From NCBI RefSeq assembly GCF_000403395.2, contig NZ_KE159680.1, positions 5,001 through 69,000 on the forward strand: DNA of 64,000 nucleotides, written 5' to 3'. Each line of letters starts with the position of its first letter. The first letter of the stretch is position 1. The translations under genes and the position numbers were made by a program. Shown here one piece after another: positions 7,932 to 16,148 of the stretch. A model generated the notes under the pieces. That model did no database searches. It was given only the letters and a program-made list of their open reading frames with translations, and was not told the DNA's origin. This DNA is from Anaerotruncus sp. G3(2012). GTDB taxonomy: Bacteria; Bacillota; Clostridia; Oscillospirales; Ruminococcaceae.

Positions 7932-8330
7932 ATGGAATACAGAGAAGATGACAAACAGTTAAACTCATCATTATTTATACCATTTGTCAACAAGATATGG
8001 CCCGGTAACTATGACATGGATAAAACACAGCTCGCGCTCTCAAAAACCATAAACATAACCGCCTACGATGACGGGACGCTTGTGGGCTGCCTGCGGATTC
8101 TTTCTGACGGATATTATTTTGGAACCATCACCGAACTGCTTGTCCTTCCGGAATACCAAAAGCGGGGGATCGGCAGCAGACTGCTCCAACTCGCAAAAAG
8201 GGATACCCCAACCATGCTGTATTTTGGCGCGCAACCGGGTGTGGAGCTGTTCTATGAAAAAAATGGGTGCCAACGAAGCCTCCCGTCCTACATCATCGAA
8301 AAAGAGCACCGTGACAGCCCACCTGCTTAA
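7932..8330 (+). CDS. GNAT family N-acetyltransferase
   Basis: The 132-aa protein contains the acetyl-CoA-binding motif 'VLPEYQKRGIGSRLLQLA' (Q/R-x-x-G-x-G/A) after 'DGTLVGCLRILSDG' and 'YFGTITELLV', and ends with the usual 'GVELFYEKNGCQRS' strand. It transfers an acetyl group from acetyl-CoA to an amine; the acceptor cannot be read from sequence. GGAGGGG lies 7 nt before the ATG. It follows the small membrane gene by 30 bp and is followed by a hairpin and the ChrB-like promoter. Confidence 0.85.
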   Translation: MEYREDDKQLNSSLFIPFVNKIWPGNYDMDKTQLALSKTINITAYDDGTLVGCLRILSDGYYFGTITELLVLPEYQKRGIGSRLLQLAKRDTPTMLYFGAQPGVELFYEKNGCQRSLPSYIIEKEHRDSPPA

Positions 8331-8352
8331 ATCAAACCCGTTGCTTTTGAGC

Positions 8353-8370
8353 GGCGGGAAAAAGCCCGCC
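8353..8370 (+). terminator. short hairpin after the GNAT gene
   Basis: GGCGGG and CCCGCC flank a 6-nt loop 22 bp after the stop. There is no clear T-run, so termination is uncertain. Confidence 0.35.
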
Positions 8371-8384
8371 AGCCGGAAAATCTC

Positions 8385-8413
8385 TTGACAATCCACGTAA
8401 CGGCCGTTACAAT
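8385..8413 (+). promoter_or_regulatory. strong promoter with embedded operator, ChrB-like gene
   Basis: TTGACA (8385-8390), an exact 17-bp spacer and TACAAT (8408-8413). A perfect 14-bp palindrome GTAACGGCCGTTAC (8397-8410) fills the spacer and half of the -10 element. Repressor binding here would block RNA polymerase directly. No repressor gene is adjacent. Confidence 0.75.
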
Positions 8414-8448
8414 TTAATCAGAAAAAACAGAGAAAAGGCGGTGGGCAT

Positions 8449-8979
8449 ATGCATCGCAAAAGCTGGCTCGCTCTGGGCTATACGGTACCGGTCAGCCCCT
8501 CCAAGGCGCGGGTCTATATCTGGCGCAAACTCAAGGAATGCGGGGCGGAATATTTTAAACAAGGGGTCGCAGTGCTGCCAAACTTCTCCCAGTCGATGCA
8601 GCAGTTTTCGATGCTGGCCCAGAAAATCCGGCAGATGGGCGGGGAAGCGTCGATCGTCGAGCTGCGGTTTATCGACCCGGTGGATGAGGCGCAGATGACC
8701 GCCCGGTTTCGTAAGCAGGTTGAAAATGAATATCAGGAGCTGCTTGATGACTGCGCTAACGCCCTGCACGAACTGCGTCTGGCCGGGAAACGGCTGACCG
8801 AGCCACAGGCCGAACGAATGAAACAGATGGTGAAGCGGTATTGCAAAACCCGTTCAAAGGACTATTTCCAGGAAACGGATACCAACGAGATCGAAGCCGG
8901 GCTCAACGAGATGATCGACTGTGTGAAGGGCTTCGCAGATGACCTCGGCAAACAGCTCCGATCGCTGATGGAAAAATAA
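8449..8979 (+). CDS. ChrB-like (chromate resistance ChrB N-terminal domain) protein
   Basis: The product is 176 aa. The N-terminus 'WLALGYTVPVSPSKARVYIWRKLKECGAEYFKQGVAVLP' (residues 5-43) follows the ChrB N-terminal pattern in which a Y-x-x-P...PS-x-x-R-V-x-x-W-R-x-L-K core leads to a 'GV.vLP' turn. The rest is helical and charged. ChrB proteins are known as regulators or accessory factors of the ChrA chromate exporter, but ChrA is absent here. Family members without chrA occur and have no settled role. The start is preceded by AAAAGGCGGTG. The operator-embedded promoter indicates inducible expression. The family is likely, the function unknown. Confidence 0.7.
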   Translation: MHRKSWLALGYTVPVSPSKARVYIWRKLKECGAEYFKQGVAVLPNFSQSMQQFSMLAQKIRQMGGEASIVELRFIDPVDEAQMTARFRKQVENEYQELLDDCANALHELRLAGKRLTEPQAERMKQMVKRYCKTRSKDYFQETDTNEIEAGLNEMIDCVKGFADDLGKQLRSLMEK

Positions 8980-9162
8980 CGGAAGATTTGTCCCTCCTTC
9001 TTAAAAAGGGGGCAAGATCGAATGCTGGCGTCCTTGCCGCCGCGTGCACACAGCCAACATCTAAAATCTCTCATTTTTGGAAAAAACCGCTGCAAGAGCG
9101 GCAAAGAGGGCTTTTAGGAATGAACAGTCTGTCCATCACCAGTATGATTCGTTGGATGAAAG

Positions 9163-9204
9163 ATTGCGAAAGAGGGACTTTTCCTTAAAAGCCTCTTTCG
9201 CAAT
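9163..9204 (+). terminator. terminator hairpin downstream of the ChrB-like gene
   Basis: A 13-bp stem, ATTGCGAAAGAGG/CCTCTTTCGCAAT, is followed by TCATTTTTATCC. It lies 183 bp after the stop codon. Confidence 0.6.
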
Positions 9205-9247
9205 TCATTTTTATCCTTTTTCATCCCCGGGCTGTACCGGACTGCTC

Positions 9248-9277
9248 TTGCATCCTTACAAAAGCGTATGTTATAAT
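9248..9277 (+). promoter_or_regulatory. predicted promoter of lepA
   Basis: TTGCAT, an 18-bp spacer and TATAAT. Repeat B copy 1 begins 11 bp after the -10, so the repeat would be transcribed as part of a 250-nt lepA leader. Confidence 0.55.
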
Positions 9278-9287
9278 TGAACTGTTT

Positions 9288-9453
9288 AAGAACCCGTATT
9301 CACAACCATTCGACACCGTCTGAGCGGGTCTTTTGTCGGCCTGCCACGTTGAAAAATCTTGCAATACACAAAGTATTGTCTGCGTTTTTTCGCCTTGCAG
9401 GGCAGCAAAATCCCTCGCCCATCCGGCATCCTCTGATTATAAATACAGGTTCT
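9288..9453 (-). repeat. MITE-like repeat family B, copy 1 (longest, 166 bp)
   Basis: The ends are imperfect terminal inverted repeats: AAGAACCCGTATTCACAA at the left and the complement of AGAACCTGTATTTATAA at the right. The inner block 'TTCGACACCGTCTGAGCGGG' recurs in copies 2 and 3. Copy 1 has about 70 bp that copy 2 lacks. There is no open reading frame, so it is non-autonomous. It sits in the lepA leader. Confidence 0.8.
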
Positions 9454-9542
9454 AAAAACAGGCGCTTGTCTTTCAGTGTTTTGACAATACTATAAGAAAT
9501 GAAAAACAGCCCGTCTGAATGGGTGGAAACGGCAGGAGATAT

Positions 9543-11357
9543 ATGGCAGATCAAAGACAAAATATCCGCAATTTTTGCATCATTGCGCACATCGACCATG
9601 GGAAGAGCACGCTGGCAGACCGGATTCTTGAGCAGACCGAGACGGTCGCCAAGCGGGATATGGAAGCACAGATTCTCGATAATATGGAGATCGAACGGGA
9701 ACGGGGCATCACGATCAAAGCGCGGGCGGTTTCTCTGACCTATCACGCGGACAATGGTGAGGACTACCATTTCAACCTGATCGACACCCCCGGACACGTT
9801 GACTTTAACTATGAGGTTTCCCGGTCACTGGCCGCCTGTGAAGGTGCGGTGCTGATCGTCGATGCATCGCAGGGGATCGAGGCGCAGACCCTCGCCAACA
9901 CCTATCTTGCGATCGAGCATGACCTGGAAGTGATGCCGGTCATCAACAAGATCGACCTGCCGGCGGCTGAACCGGAACGGGTTGCCCATGAAGTGGAGGA
10001 CGTGATCGGGCTGCCCTGCCTCGATGCGCCGCGTATTTCCGCCAAGACCGGGGAGAATATCCATGCAGTGCTCGAGCGGATTGTATCCGATATCCCGGCT
10101 CCGTCCGGAGAGGAGGAAGCCCCGCTGCGTGCCTTGATCTTCGACAGCTACTATGACAGTTATAAAGGGGTCATCGTCTATGTGCGGGTCAAGGAGGGAA
10201 CCGTACGTCCAGGTATGCAGATCCGCATGATGGCCACCGGGGCCGAATTTACCGTAGTCGAATGCGGCGTTATGGGCGCGACCACCCTTGTCCCCCGGCA
10301 GGAGCTTTTTGCAGGGCAGGTCGGCTACCTCGCGGCTTCCATTAAAACTGTGCGGGATACGGCGGTCGGCGATACGGTCACCGATGCACAAAATCCCGCT
10401 GCGGAACCGCTGCCCGGCTATCGCAAGGTGCAGCCGATGGTCTTTTCGGGTATCTACCCGCTCGATGGTGCGAAATATCCCGACCTGCGGGATGCGCTTG
10501 AAAAGTTGCAGCTCAACGATGCCTCCCTTTCGTTTGAACCCGAAACCTCGGTTGCGCTGGGGTTTGGTTTCCGGTGCGGGTTCCTCGGGCTTCTGCATAT
10601 GGAGATCATACAGGAGCGGCTCGAGCGGGAGTTCAATCTCGATATTATCACCACCCTGCCGAGCGTTGTGTACAAGCTCAAGCTGACCAACGGGGAGGAG
10701 CGCTGGATTGACAACCCGACCAGCTACCCAGACCCGGCGCTGATTGCCTCGGCGGAGGAACCGTTCGTGAGAGCGAATATCTTCACGCCAACCGCCTACA
10801 TCGGCAATATCATGGACCTCTGCCAGGACCGGCGCGGGGTTTATCTGGATACCAAATATCTCGATACCGACCGGGTTGAGCTGCATTATGAGCTGCCGCT
10901 CAACGAGATTGTTTACGACTTTTTCGATGCGCTCAAGTCCCGTACCAAGGGGTATGCCTCCTTTGATTACGAGTTGTGCGGCTACCAGCCCTCCAAACTG
11001 GTCAAGCTCGACATCCTGTTAAATGGCGAGATCGTTGACGCGCTTTCGTTCATCGCCCATGCCGAAAAAGCCTATCCGCGCGCCCGCAGGATGGCCGAAA
11101 ATCTTAAGGAGCATATCCCGCGCCAGATGTTTGAAATCCCGATTCAGGCGGCGATCGGCGGCAAGGTGATCGCCCGCGAAACGGTTAAGGCGCTGCGCAA
11201 AGACGTGCTTGCGAAATGCTATGGCGGCGATATCACCCGGAAAAAGAAGCTGCTTGAAAAGCAGAAGGAAGGCAAGAAAAAGATGCGCCAGCTCGGGTCG
11301 GTTTCGGTGCCGCCCGAAGCGTTTACCGCAGTGCTCAAGCTGGACCGGAACGATTGA
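9543..11357 (+). CDS. lepA: elongation factor 4 (LepA), ribosome-associated GTPase
   Basis: The product is 604 aa. LepA binds the ribosome and uses GTP to back-translocate or remodel stalled or initiating complexes. Visible motifs are G1 'AHIDHGKST', G2 'RERGITIKA', G3 'DTPGHVDF', G4 'NKIDLP', and the LepA-specific C-terminus ending '[19 protein letters not shown]'. The start at 9543 has GGAG 8 nt upstream; an in-frame ATG at 9519 has no such site. hemW follows, as in many Bacillota. A terminator at 11441 separates the two. The gene is bracketed by two inverted copies of repeat B. Identification is secure. Confidence 0.97.
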   Translation: MADQRQNIRNFCIIAHIDHGKSTLADRILEQTETVAKRDMEAQILDNMEIERERGITIKARAVSLTYHADNGEDYHFNLIDTPGHVDFNYEVSRSLAACEGAVLIVDASQGIEAQTLANTYLAIEHDLEVMPVINKIDLPAAEPERVAHEVEDVIGLPCLDAPRISAKTGENIHAVLERIVSDIPAPSGEEEAPLRALIFDSYYDSYKGVIVYVRVKEGTVRPGMQIRMMATGAEFTVVECGVMGATTLVPRQELFAGQVGYLAASIKTVRDTAVGDTVTDAQNPAAEPLPGYRKVQPMVFSGIYPLDGAKYPDLRDALEKLQLNDASLSFEPETSVALGFGFRCGFLGLLHMEIIQERLEREFNLDIITTLPSVVYKLKLTNGEERWIDNPTSYPDPALIASAEEPFVRANIFTPTAYIGNIMDLCQDRRGVYLDTKYLDTDRVELHYELPLNEIVYDFFDALKSRTKGYASFDYELCGYQPSKLVKLDILLNGEIVDALSFIAHAEKAYPRARRMAENLKEHIPRQMFEIPIQAAIGGKVIARETVKALRKDVLAKCYGGDITRKKKLLEKQKEGKKKMRQLGSVSVPPEAFTAVLKLDRND

Positions 11358-11440
11358 TGGTTTAAAGCCTGTTTTCATTCGACAGCCTTTGTCCCAGCCG
11401 AAGCGCTGCCCAACCCCTATCATTCTAACCGGCAGACCGG

Positions 11441-11473
11441 GAGGAATCGGAAGTCCCTCCGATTCCTCTTTTT
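11441..11473 (+). terminator. intrinsic terminator of lepA
   Basis: A perfect 10-bp stem, GAGGAATCGG/CCGATTCCTC, is followed directly by TTTTTT. Repeat B copy 2 begins right after the T-run. Confidence 0.85.
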
Positions 11474-11567
11474 AGAACCTGTATTCATAATCACAAGATT
11501 TTTCAACGCGGCAGGCCGGCAAAAGACCCGCTCAGACGGTGTCGAACGGTTGTGAATACGGGTTCTT
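11474..11567 (+). repeat. MITE-like repeat family B, copy 2 (94 bp)
   Basis: It runs from AGAACCTGTATTCATAATC to GTGAATACGGGTTCTT and is in inverted orientation relative to copy 1. Compared with copy 1 it lacks about 70 bp next to the CCTG end. It starts immediately after the lepA terminator T-run and ends 26 bp before the hemW start codon. Confidence 0.8.
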
Positions 11568-11593
11568 ATACCACAAAGGAAGGGGAGCTGCGT

Positions 11594-12706
11594 ATGCTGT
11601 GCGATGCGCTCTATCTTCATATTCCATTTTGCCTGCGCAAGTGCCCCTATTGTGATTTTTACTCGGTGGGCGCCGACCCATCCTTGATGGATGCCTATAC
11701 CAGGGCGGTTCTGGATGCCTTGGCGCAGGTCCCGTTCGACCTTGCACCGCTCGATACCGTCTATTTTGGCGGGGGAACCCCGTCGGTTCTGGGCGGAGAA
11801 CGGCTTGCCCGCCTGCTCAATGGGGTACGCAGCCGGTTCGGCATCCGGCCGGATGCCGAGATCACGGTCGAGTGCAACCCATGTTCCGCCCTGCCGGACA
11901 CCCTTGCCCACCTTTGGGATGCGGGCGCCAACCGTCTTTCGCTGGGGATACAGAGCGCTGACGACCAGCAGCTTGCCCGGCTTGGACGGATGCACACCAT
12001 CGCCGGCGTGCGGAATGCGGTGGATGCGGCATACCGGGTAGGATTTTCCCATCTTTCACTCGATCTGATGCTTGCCACCCCCGGACAAACATTGCCCGAC
12101 ATCGACCGCGCGGCCAATCTTTGTGCAGAGGTTGGTGCGGAACACGTCTCGGCCTATCTGCTCAAGATCGAACCGGATACCCCATTCGGCCGGGAGGGAG
12201 CCGCCTCCCGCTGTCCGGACGAGGATGGGCAGGCGGATGCTTATCTGCACGCGGTGGAAACACTTGAGCAGCGCGGCTATCAGCAGTATGAAATCAGCAA
12301 CTTCGCGCGGGACGGGCGGATCGCCCGCCACAACTGCAAATACTGGGATTGCCGGGAATATCTCGGGATCGGCCCGTCTGCACATTCGTTTATTGGAGGG
12401 CGCAGACGGTATTTTCCGCGGGATCTGCGGGGATTCCTGGAGGCGCCGGACAAATTCGCGCTTCTGCGGGATGACGGTCCTGGCGGGGATACAGAGGAAT
12501 ATCTGATGCTGCGCTTGCGGCTCACGGAGGGGGTAACCTGGGATGCACTCGCCAGCCGCTTTCCCGGTTTTGATCCAACGCCCCTGCATGAAAAAGCCCG
12601 CCCCCTGCAAAAGGGCGGGTTGCTGTTCTGTGATGAGGATGGTCTGCGTCTGACGCCATCCGGATTTCTGTTATCAAATTTCGTGATCGGAGAACTGCTG
12701 TTATGA
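11594..12706 (+). CDS. hemW: heme chaperone HemW, radical SAM family
   Basis: The product is 370 aa. The start at 11594 is chosen because AAAGGAAGGGG lies upstream and the family begins just before the cluster motif; an in-frame GTG at 11552 lies inside repeat B. The iron-sulfur motif 'CLRKCPYCDF' is CxxxCxxCxF, which separates HemW from true coproporphyrinogen oxidase HemN (CxC). 'VYFGGGTPSVL', 'EITVECNP' and 'NRLSLGIQS' are further radical SAM/HemW blocks. HemW binds heme and delivers it to respiratory proteins. It overlaps the next gene by 4 bp (ATGA), implying translational coupling. Identification is secure. Confidence 0.93.
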   Translation: MLCDALYLHIPFCLRKCPYCDFYSVGADPSLMDAYTRAVLDALAQVPFDLAPLDTVYFGGGTPSVLGGERLARLLNGVRSRFGIRPDAEITVECNPCSALPDTLAHLWDAGANRLSLGIQSADDQQLARLGRMHTIAGVRNAVDAAYRVGFSHLSLDLMLATPGQTLPDIDRAANLCAEVGAEHVSAYLLKIEPDTPFGREGAASRCPDEDGQADAYLHAVETLEQRGYQQYEISNFARDGRIARHNCKYWDCREYLGIGPSAHSFIGGRRRYFPRDLRGFLEAPDKFALLRDDGPGGDTEEYLMLRLRLTEGVTWDALASRFPGFDPTPLHEKARPLQKGGLLFCDEDGLRLTPSGFLLSNFVIGELLL

Positions 12707-13530
12707 AACGGAAACTGCTTCTGCCCGCGCTGGTGGGCTGTACCGCCGCTTATGCTGCCTGTCACAGCGGGATTACTGTGCGGCAATATACGATAAAAAC
12801 CTCGCGCGTTCCCAAAGGGAAAGCCCTGCGGTTGGCGGTTGTCTCCGACCTGCACAGCGAGCTGTCCCAAAAACGGCGGGAAGCACTTGCTGCCCTGCTG
12901 CAGCAGGAGCACCCCGACCTGATCGCGATGCCAGGGGATATTGTGGATGACATCCGGCCTCAATACGGCGCCGCAGACCTCCTTCAGCGGGTGCAGGGGA
13001 TTGCACCGCTTTATTTTTCGCTCGGAAACCATGAGTGCCGCTCCCAGCAGCTCGCGACGATCCCCCGCCTGCTCGGGCGGTACGGAGTGCACTGCCTGTG
13101 CAACAGCTGGGAGGAGGTGACAGTTGCCGGGGTCCCCATCTGCATCGGCGGGCTGAATGACCCCGAACATCCCTCCTACCAGTTCGCGGGAGGATGGCTG
13201 CACGATGCACAGACGGTTTTTTCCAGCCTTGAGCAGTCGGACCGATTGCGGATACTGCTCTCCCACCGTCCCGAAAAGGTCTTTGCATACCGCGCAATGC
13301 CGTTTGATCTGGTGCTGTCAGGGCATGCGCATGGCGGGCAGGTACGCATTCCCGGCCTGCTCAATGGCCTTTACGCCCCAAATCAGGGGCTGCTTCCACC
13401 GTATGCGGGTGGGATGTATCGACATCCTACCTTTACCCATGTGGTAAGCCGCGGTGTTTCGCATTATATGCTCCTGCCGCGAGTGTGCAACCGGCCGGAA
13501 GTCGTGATCATCACTGTATGCAGGGAGTAG
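12703..13530 (+). CDS. metallophosphoesterase, YkuE-like
   Basis: The 275-aa protein starts with a hydrophobic segment (LLLPALVGCTAAYAACHSG), an N-terminal anchor or signal. The calcineurin-like metal motifs are in order: 'VVSDLHSE' (DxH), 'MPGDIVDD' (GDxxD), 'SLGNHE' (GNHE), 'LLSHRPE' and 'LSGHAHGGQ' (GHxH). YkuE-type enzymes are extracytoplasmic, bind two metal ions and act on membrane or wall phosphate esters; here the substrate is unknown. The 4-bp overlap with hemW implies one operon. Confidence 0.88.
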   Translation: MKRKLLLPALVGCTAAYAACHSGITVRQYTIKTSRVPKGKALRLAVVSDLHSELSQKRREALAALLQQEHPDLIAMPGDIVDDIRPQYGAADLLQRVQGIAPLYFSLGNHECRSQQLATIPRLLGRYGVHCLCNSWEEVTVAGVPICIGGLNDPEHPSYQFAGGWLHDAQTVFSSLEQSDRLRILLSHRPEKVFAYRAMPFDLVLSGHAHGGQVRIPGLLNGLYAPNQGLLPPYAGGMYRHPTFTHVVSRGVSHYMLLPRVCNRPEVVIITVCRE

Positions 13531-13597
13531 CTATACGGAAGAGGGGACTGTTTCTCATCTCTTGCAAAAAGACTGTTTGATTAGGAGGTATCTCCAC

Positions 13598-13720
13598 ATG
13601 CAGGCGCCTCTCAGCCACGCCAGTTTGTGGTCCGCGGCGACAAGGGTTCTCTTACGTGAAAAAAACTTGTGCAAAGATCATAAAACAGGTTCTGCCCCTA
13701 TCGGGGAAGCTGGCCGTTGA
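13598..13720 (+). CDS. possible 40-aa small protein, weak call
   Basis: A perfect AGGAGGT ribosome binding site at 13583-13589 stands 8 nt before an ATG that opens a 40-codon frame ending TGA at 13720. The predicted peptide is basic with no known motif. Its last 23 bp overlap the 3' end of the convergent LysR gene. The Shine-Dalgarno match is the only support; composition and conservation could not be tested. Confidence 0.25.
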   Translation: MQAPLSHASLWSAATRVLLREKNLCKDHKTGSAPIGEAGR

Positions 13721-14630
13721 GGCGGCCGGAGAGGTTTTTGATGAATTCCGCAGCAGCCCGGCATGGCGGCGTGCCAAGGCGGACAATATATCCAAACTCC
13801 AGCTTATTGTCACAATCCGGGATCGGAATCGAGGTGCATCCATAGCAGCCAGCCTGCCGGCCGAACTCCTGAATCCCGATTGTGTAGAAGTCGGTTGCCG
13901 AGATCAGATGGAGCAACGACGCACGTCCATAGACGCTGGCAATCTTGGGCGAATCGTCCAGATCATAGTGTACACCGTTGATCGAAAGGTTGTAGGTAAA
14001 ATCCTCATATTCCCCGATATACCGGACAAATCCATATGGCCGGAACTCCCCGAGGGTGGGGGCATGTCCTACACGGAGCAGCGGATGGTTCTGGCTTAAA
14101 ACGATATGCGGACGGATCTCTGAAAGATGCCGGTATTCCAGCTTTTTTTCCTCAAAAATCCGTGGGAATGGGGAATCGGGTGTGTACTCGAAGTGGAGCA
14201 CCCCCAGATCGGAATATCCACTTTCCACATCAGCAATCACGTCCATCGAAGAGCCTTCGTTGAGCCGGAAAGACAGTTCCGGTTCCTGCGACCACTGGTT
14301 TAGAATGTCGATAAAAGATTCCATTGTATGGGAAAATTTGGTCATCGATACCCGAAAGGTATTTCCCGACCGTTCCTGCTTGTGGAACAATCCCTGTAGC
14401 TGGTTCATTTCGCCCAGAATTTTTTGAGAATGCTGTAAAAAATGTCTGCCTTCTTCGGTTAGCTGCACCCCTTTCTTGGTGCGGGTCAGCAGTGCGGTAC
14501 CAATATCCTCCTCAAGGTCCTGAAGGATGTGGCTCAGATGCGGCTGCGAGACGTAAAGCGCCTGCGCAGCTTTATTGATGGACCCGTACTGCGCGACTAC
14601 GGAAAAATACTCAAGCTGTTTCAGGTTCAT
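13698..14630 (-). CDS. LysR-family transcriptional regulator, probable glutaminase-operon regulator
   Basis: The product is 310 aa. The N-terminal winged helix reads 'MNLKQLEYFSVVAQYGSINKAAQALYVSQPHLSHILQDLEE', the LysR signature, and is followed by the linker helix and a periplasmic-binding-like effector domain. The start at 14630 follows GGGGGAA; the longer upstream frame runs into the AT-rich control region and is unlikely. It is divergent from glutaminase with a 271-bp shared gap, the classical LysR arrangement, so it most likely controls the glutaminase-symporter-racemase genes. The effector is unknown. Confidence 0.88.
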   Translation of the reverse strand: MNLKQLEYFSVVAQYGSINKAAQALYVSQPHLSHILQDLEEDIGTALLTRTKKGVQLTEEGRHFLQHSQKILGEMNQLQGLFHKQERSGNTFRVSMTKFSHTMESFIDILNQWSQEPELSFRLNEGSSMDVIADVESGYSDLGVLHFEYTPDSPFPRIFEEKKLEYRHLSEIRPHIVLSQNHPLLRVGHAPTLGEFRPYGFVRYIGEYEDFTYNLSINGVHYDLDDSPKIASVYGRASLLHLISATDFYTIGIQEFGRQAGCYGCTSIPIPDCDNKLEFGYIVRLGTPPCRAAAEFIKNLSGRLNGQLPR

Positions 14631-14901
14631 GATCGTTCCCCCCATCATCATTTTACCCAAGCTTTTGATTAGGATTTCGTTTGTTTCTACAATTTTTTTA
14701 TATAGTACATCAAATAAGCTCTGCATAATTTGTTTAAAACTTCTATTATCGGAATTTGAAATAAGGATATTTACAATAATTATTAGCGCATTGCACAAAA
14801 TTATGGTATAATACAGACAAGATACAGCACAAACGCACAAAAGTCAAGTCAAAAAATCCAGGTAAATTCATGAAATACGACAAAGAAAGGAGTGAGCGTC
14901 T
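14631..14901. promoter_or_regulatory. divergent control region, LysR gene and glutaminase
   Basis: This gap is markedly AT-rich. A good -10 (TATAAT, 14807-14812) faces glsA but has no matching -35 at 16-18 bp, typical of an activator-dependent promoter. The LysR target would lie just upstream, around 14740-14800. Confirmation would need footprinting. Confidence 0.55.
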
Positions 14902-15867
14902 ATGGTACAAACTGTGGAGGACATCAGCCTGATGCAGAAGCTCTTGGACGACTCGGTTACCTACGCAAAATCTTTTCCAAAGACCGGCGCGGTTGCCTCC
15001 TACATCCCTGAACTTGCCAAGGCTGATCCTACGCGTTATGGCGCGGCAATCGCCCTGCCGAACGGCAGAACGCTGATTTCAGGCGATACGGATGTCCCGT
15101 TTACGATGCAGAGTATCTCCAAGGTGGTTTCGCTGATCCTTGCACTTCAAACCTCTGGTTACGACGCAGTGTTCAAGCGTGTGGGGATGGAGCCGACCGG
15201 AGACGCCTTCAACTCGATCATCCGGCTGGAGACTAATACCGCCAAACCCTCCAATCCAATGATCAACGCGGGAGCAATTGTAGTAGCAAGCTGCATCCAG
15301 TGTGAACACCCGTTTGAGGCTATGCTCCAACTAACCCGAAAGTTTTGCGGCAACGACCAGATCGAACTGAACGAAGCGGTCTATCTTTCGGAAAAGAAGG
15401 AAGGCAAGCGCAACCGCGCAATGGCCTATTTTATGCAGAGCGAAGGGATTCTGCCAAGCGACGTCGATGTGGAGTACTATCTCGACCAGTATTTCCGCAT
15501 GTGCTCGGTTTCCGTCACCGCGCCGGATCTCGCCCGGATGGGAATGGTGCTCGCCAACAACGGCGTCAACCCGGTAACCGGAGAACGGGTTGCAGAGGGC
15601 TGGCAGGTACGGATCGCCAAAACGTTTATGGTCACCTGCGGGCTCTACGACAGTTCAGGGGCGTTTGCAGTCAAGGTAGGAATCCCGTCCAAGAGCGGCG
15701 TCGGCGGTGGTATCCTCTCAGCAGTAGAAAAACGTATGGGCATCGGGGTGTTCCATCCCATGCTCGACGCAAAGGGCAACAGTATCGGAGGCGTGCGCAT
15801 GCTCGAGTTCCTCTCCCAGCGGATGGGACTGCATATGTTTTCTGAACCCGAGACCGTTGCTGGGTAA
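14902..15867 (+). CDS. glsA: glutaminase
   Basis: The 321-aa enzyme hydrolyses glutamine to glutamate and ammonia. It belongs to the serine-dependent beta-lactamase-like glutaminase family: 'QSISK' gives the catalytic Ser-x-x-Lys (S71, K74). 'NPMINAGAI', 'NRAMAYFM' and 'SKSGVGGGI' are conserved family blocks. AAAGGAG lies 11 nt upstream of the ATG. It heads a module with an AGCS-type transporter and a PLP racemase, consistent with glutamine or related amino acid use. Double hairpins follow the gene. Identification is secure. Confidence 0.95.
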   Translation: MVQTVEDISLMQKLLDDSVTYAKSFPKTGAVASYIPELAKADPTRYGAAIALPNGRTLISGDTDVPFTMQSISKVVSLILALQTSGYDAVFKRVGMEPTGDAFNSIIRLETNTAKPSNPMINAGAIVVASCIQCEHPFEAMLQLTRKFCGNDQIELNEAVYLSEKKEGKRNRAMAYFMQSEGILPSDVDVEYYLDQYFRMCSVSVTAPDLARMGMVLANNGVNPVTGERVAEGWQVRIAKTFMVTCGLYDSSGAFAVKVGIPSKSGVGGGILSAVEKRMGIGVFHPMLDAKGNSIGGVRMLEFLSQRMGLHMFSEPETVAG

Positions 15868-15892
15868 TATCACACCCAAACCGCATTTTTCC

Positions 15893-15938
15893 GCAACCCC
15901 AAAGGGCTTTGGGGTTGCGTGCTGTAATAACAGCACGC
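15893..15938 (+). terminator. two consecutive hairpins after glsA
   Basis: The first is GCAACCCCAAAG/CTTTGGGGTTGC (15893-15918). The second is GCGTGCTGT/ACAGCACGC (15917-15938). They are strong stems without a good T-run, so they may be partial terminators or mRNA stabilisers between glsA and the symporter gene. Confidence 0.5.
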
Positions 15939-16148
15939 GAATTCTAATGAAAATCTGATTCGGATTTATAAAAACAAGGGCTTGCTTTGAAAGGGCGGGT
16001 AACAACCCGCTGGTAAGCTTTCTGTGCTGGATGACTATGTAAACAAACTGTGCGGCGTGCTGTAGAATCGCAATTTCCAGATATAGGATGCGCAGATCCT
16101 GAGGAGGGTCTCTCATCTCTCCTACAAAAGAATAAAGGAGAATTGATT

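Larger units (their letters stand above)
8980..9287. other. intergenic region with hairpins, no credible gene
   Basis: A strong hairpin lies at 9163-9204 and a weaker CCGCT/AGCGG hairpin near 9089-9103. Short open frames here lack ribosome binding sites or recognisable sequence. The lepA promoter starts at 9248. Confidence 0.5.

Noticed and set aside
9288-9453. Complete insertion sequence
   Set aside because: It is far too short for a transposase and holds no open frame; treated as a non-autonomous repeat.
11552-11593. Upstream GTG start for hemW
   Set aside because: It lies within repeat B copy 2, and a proper ribosome binding site serves the ATG at 11594.
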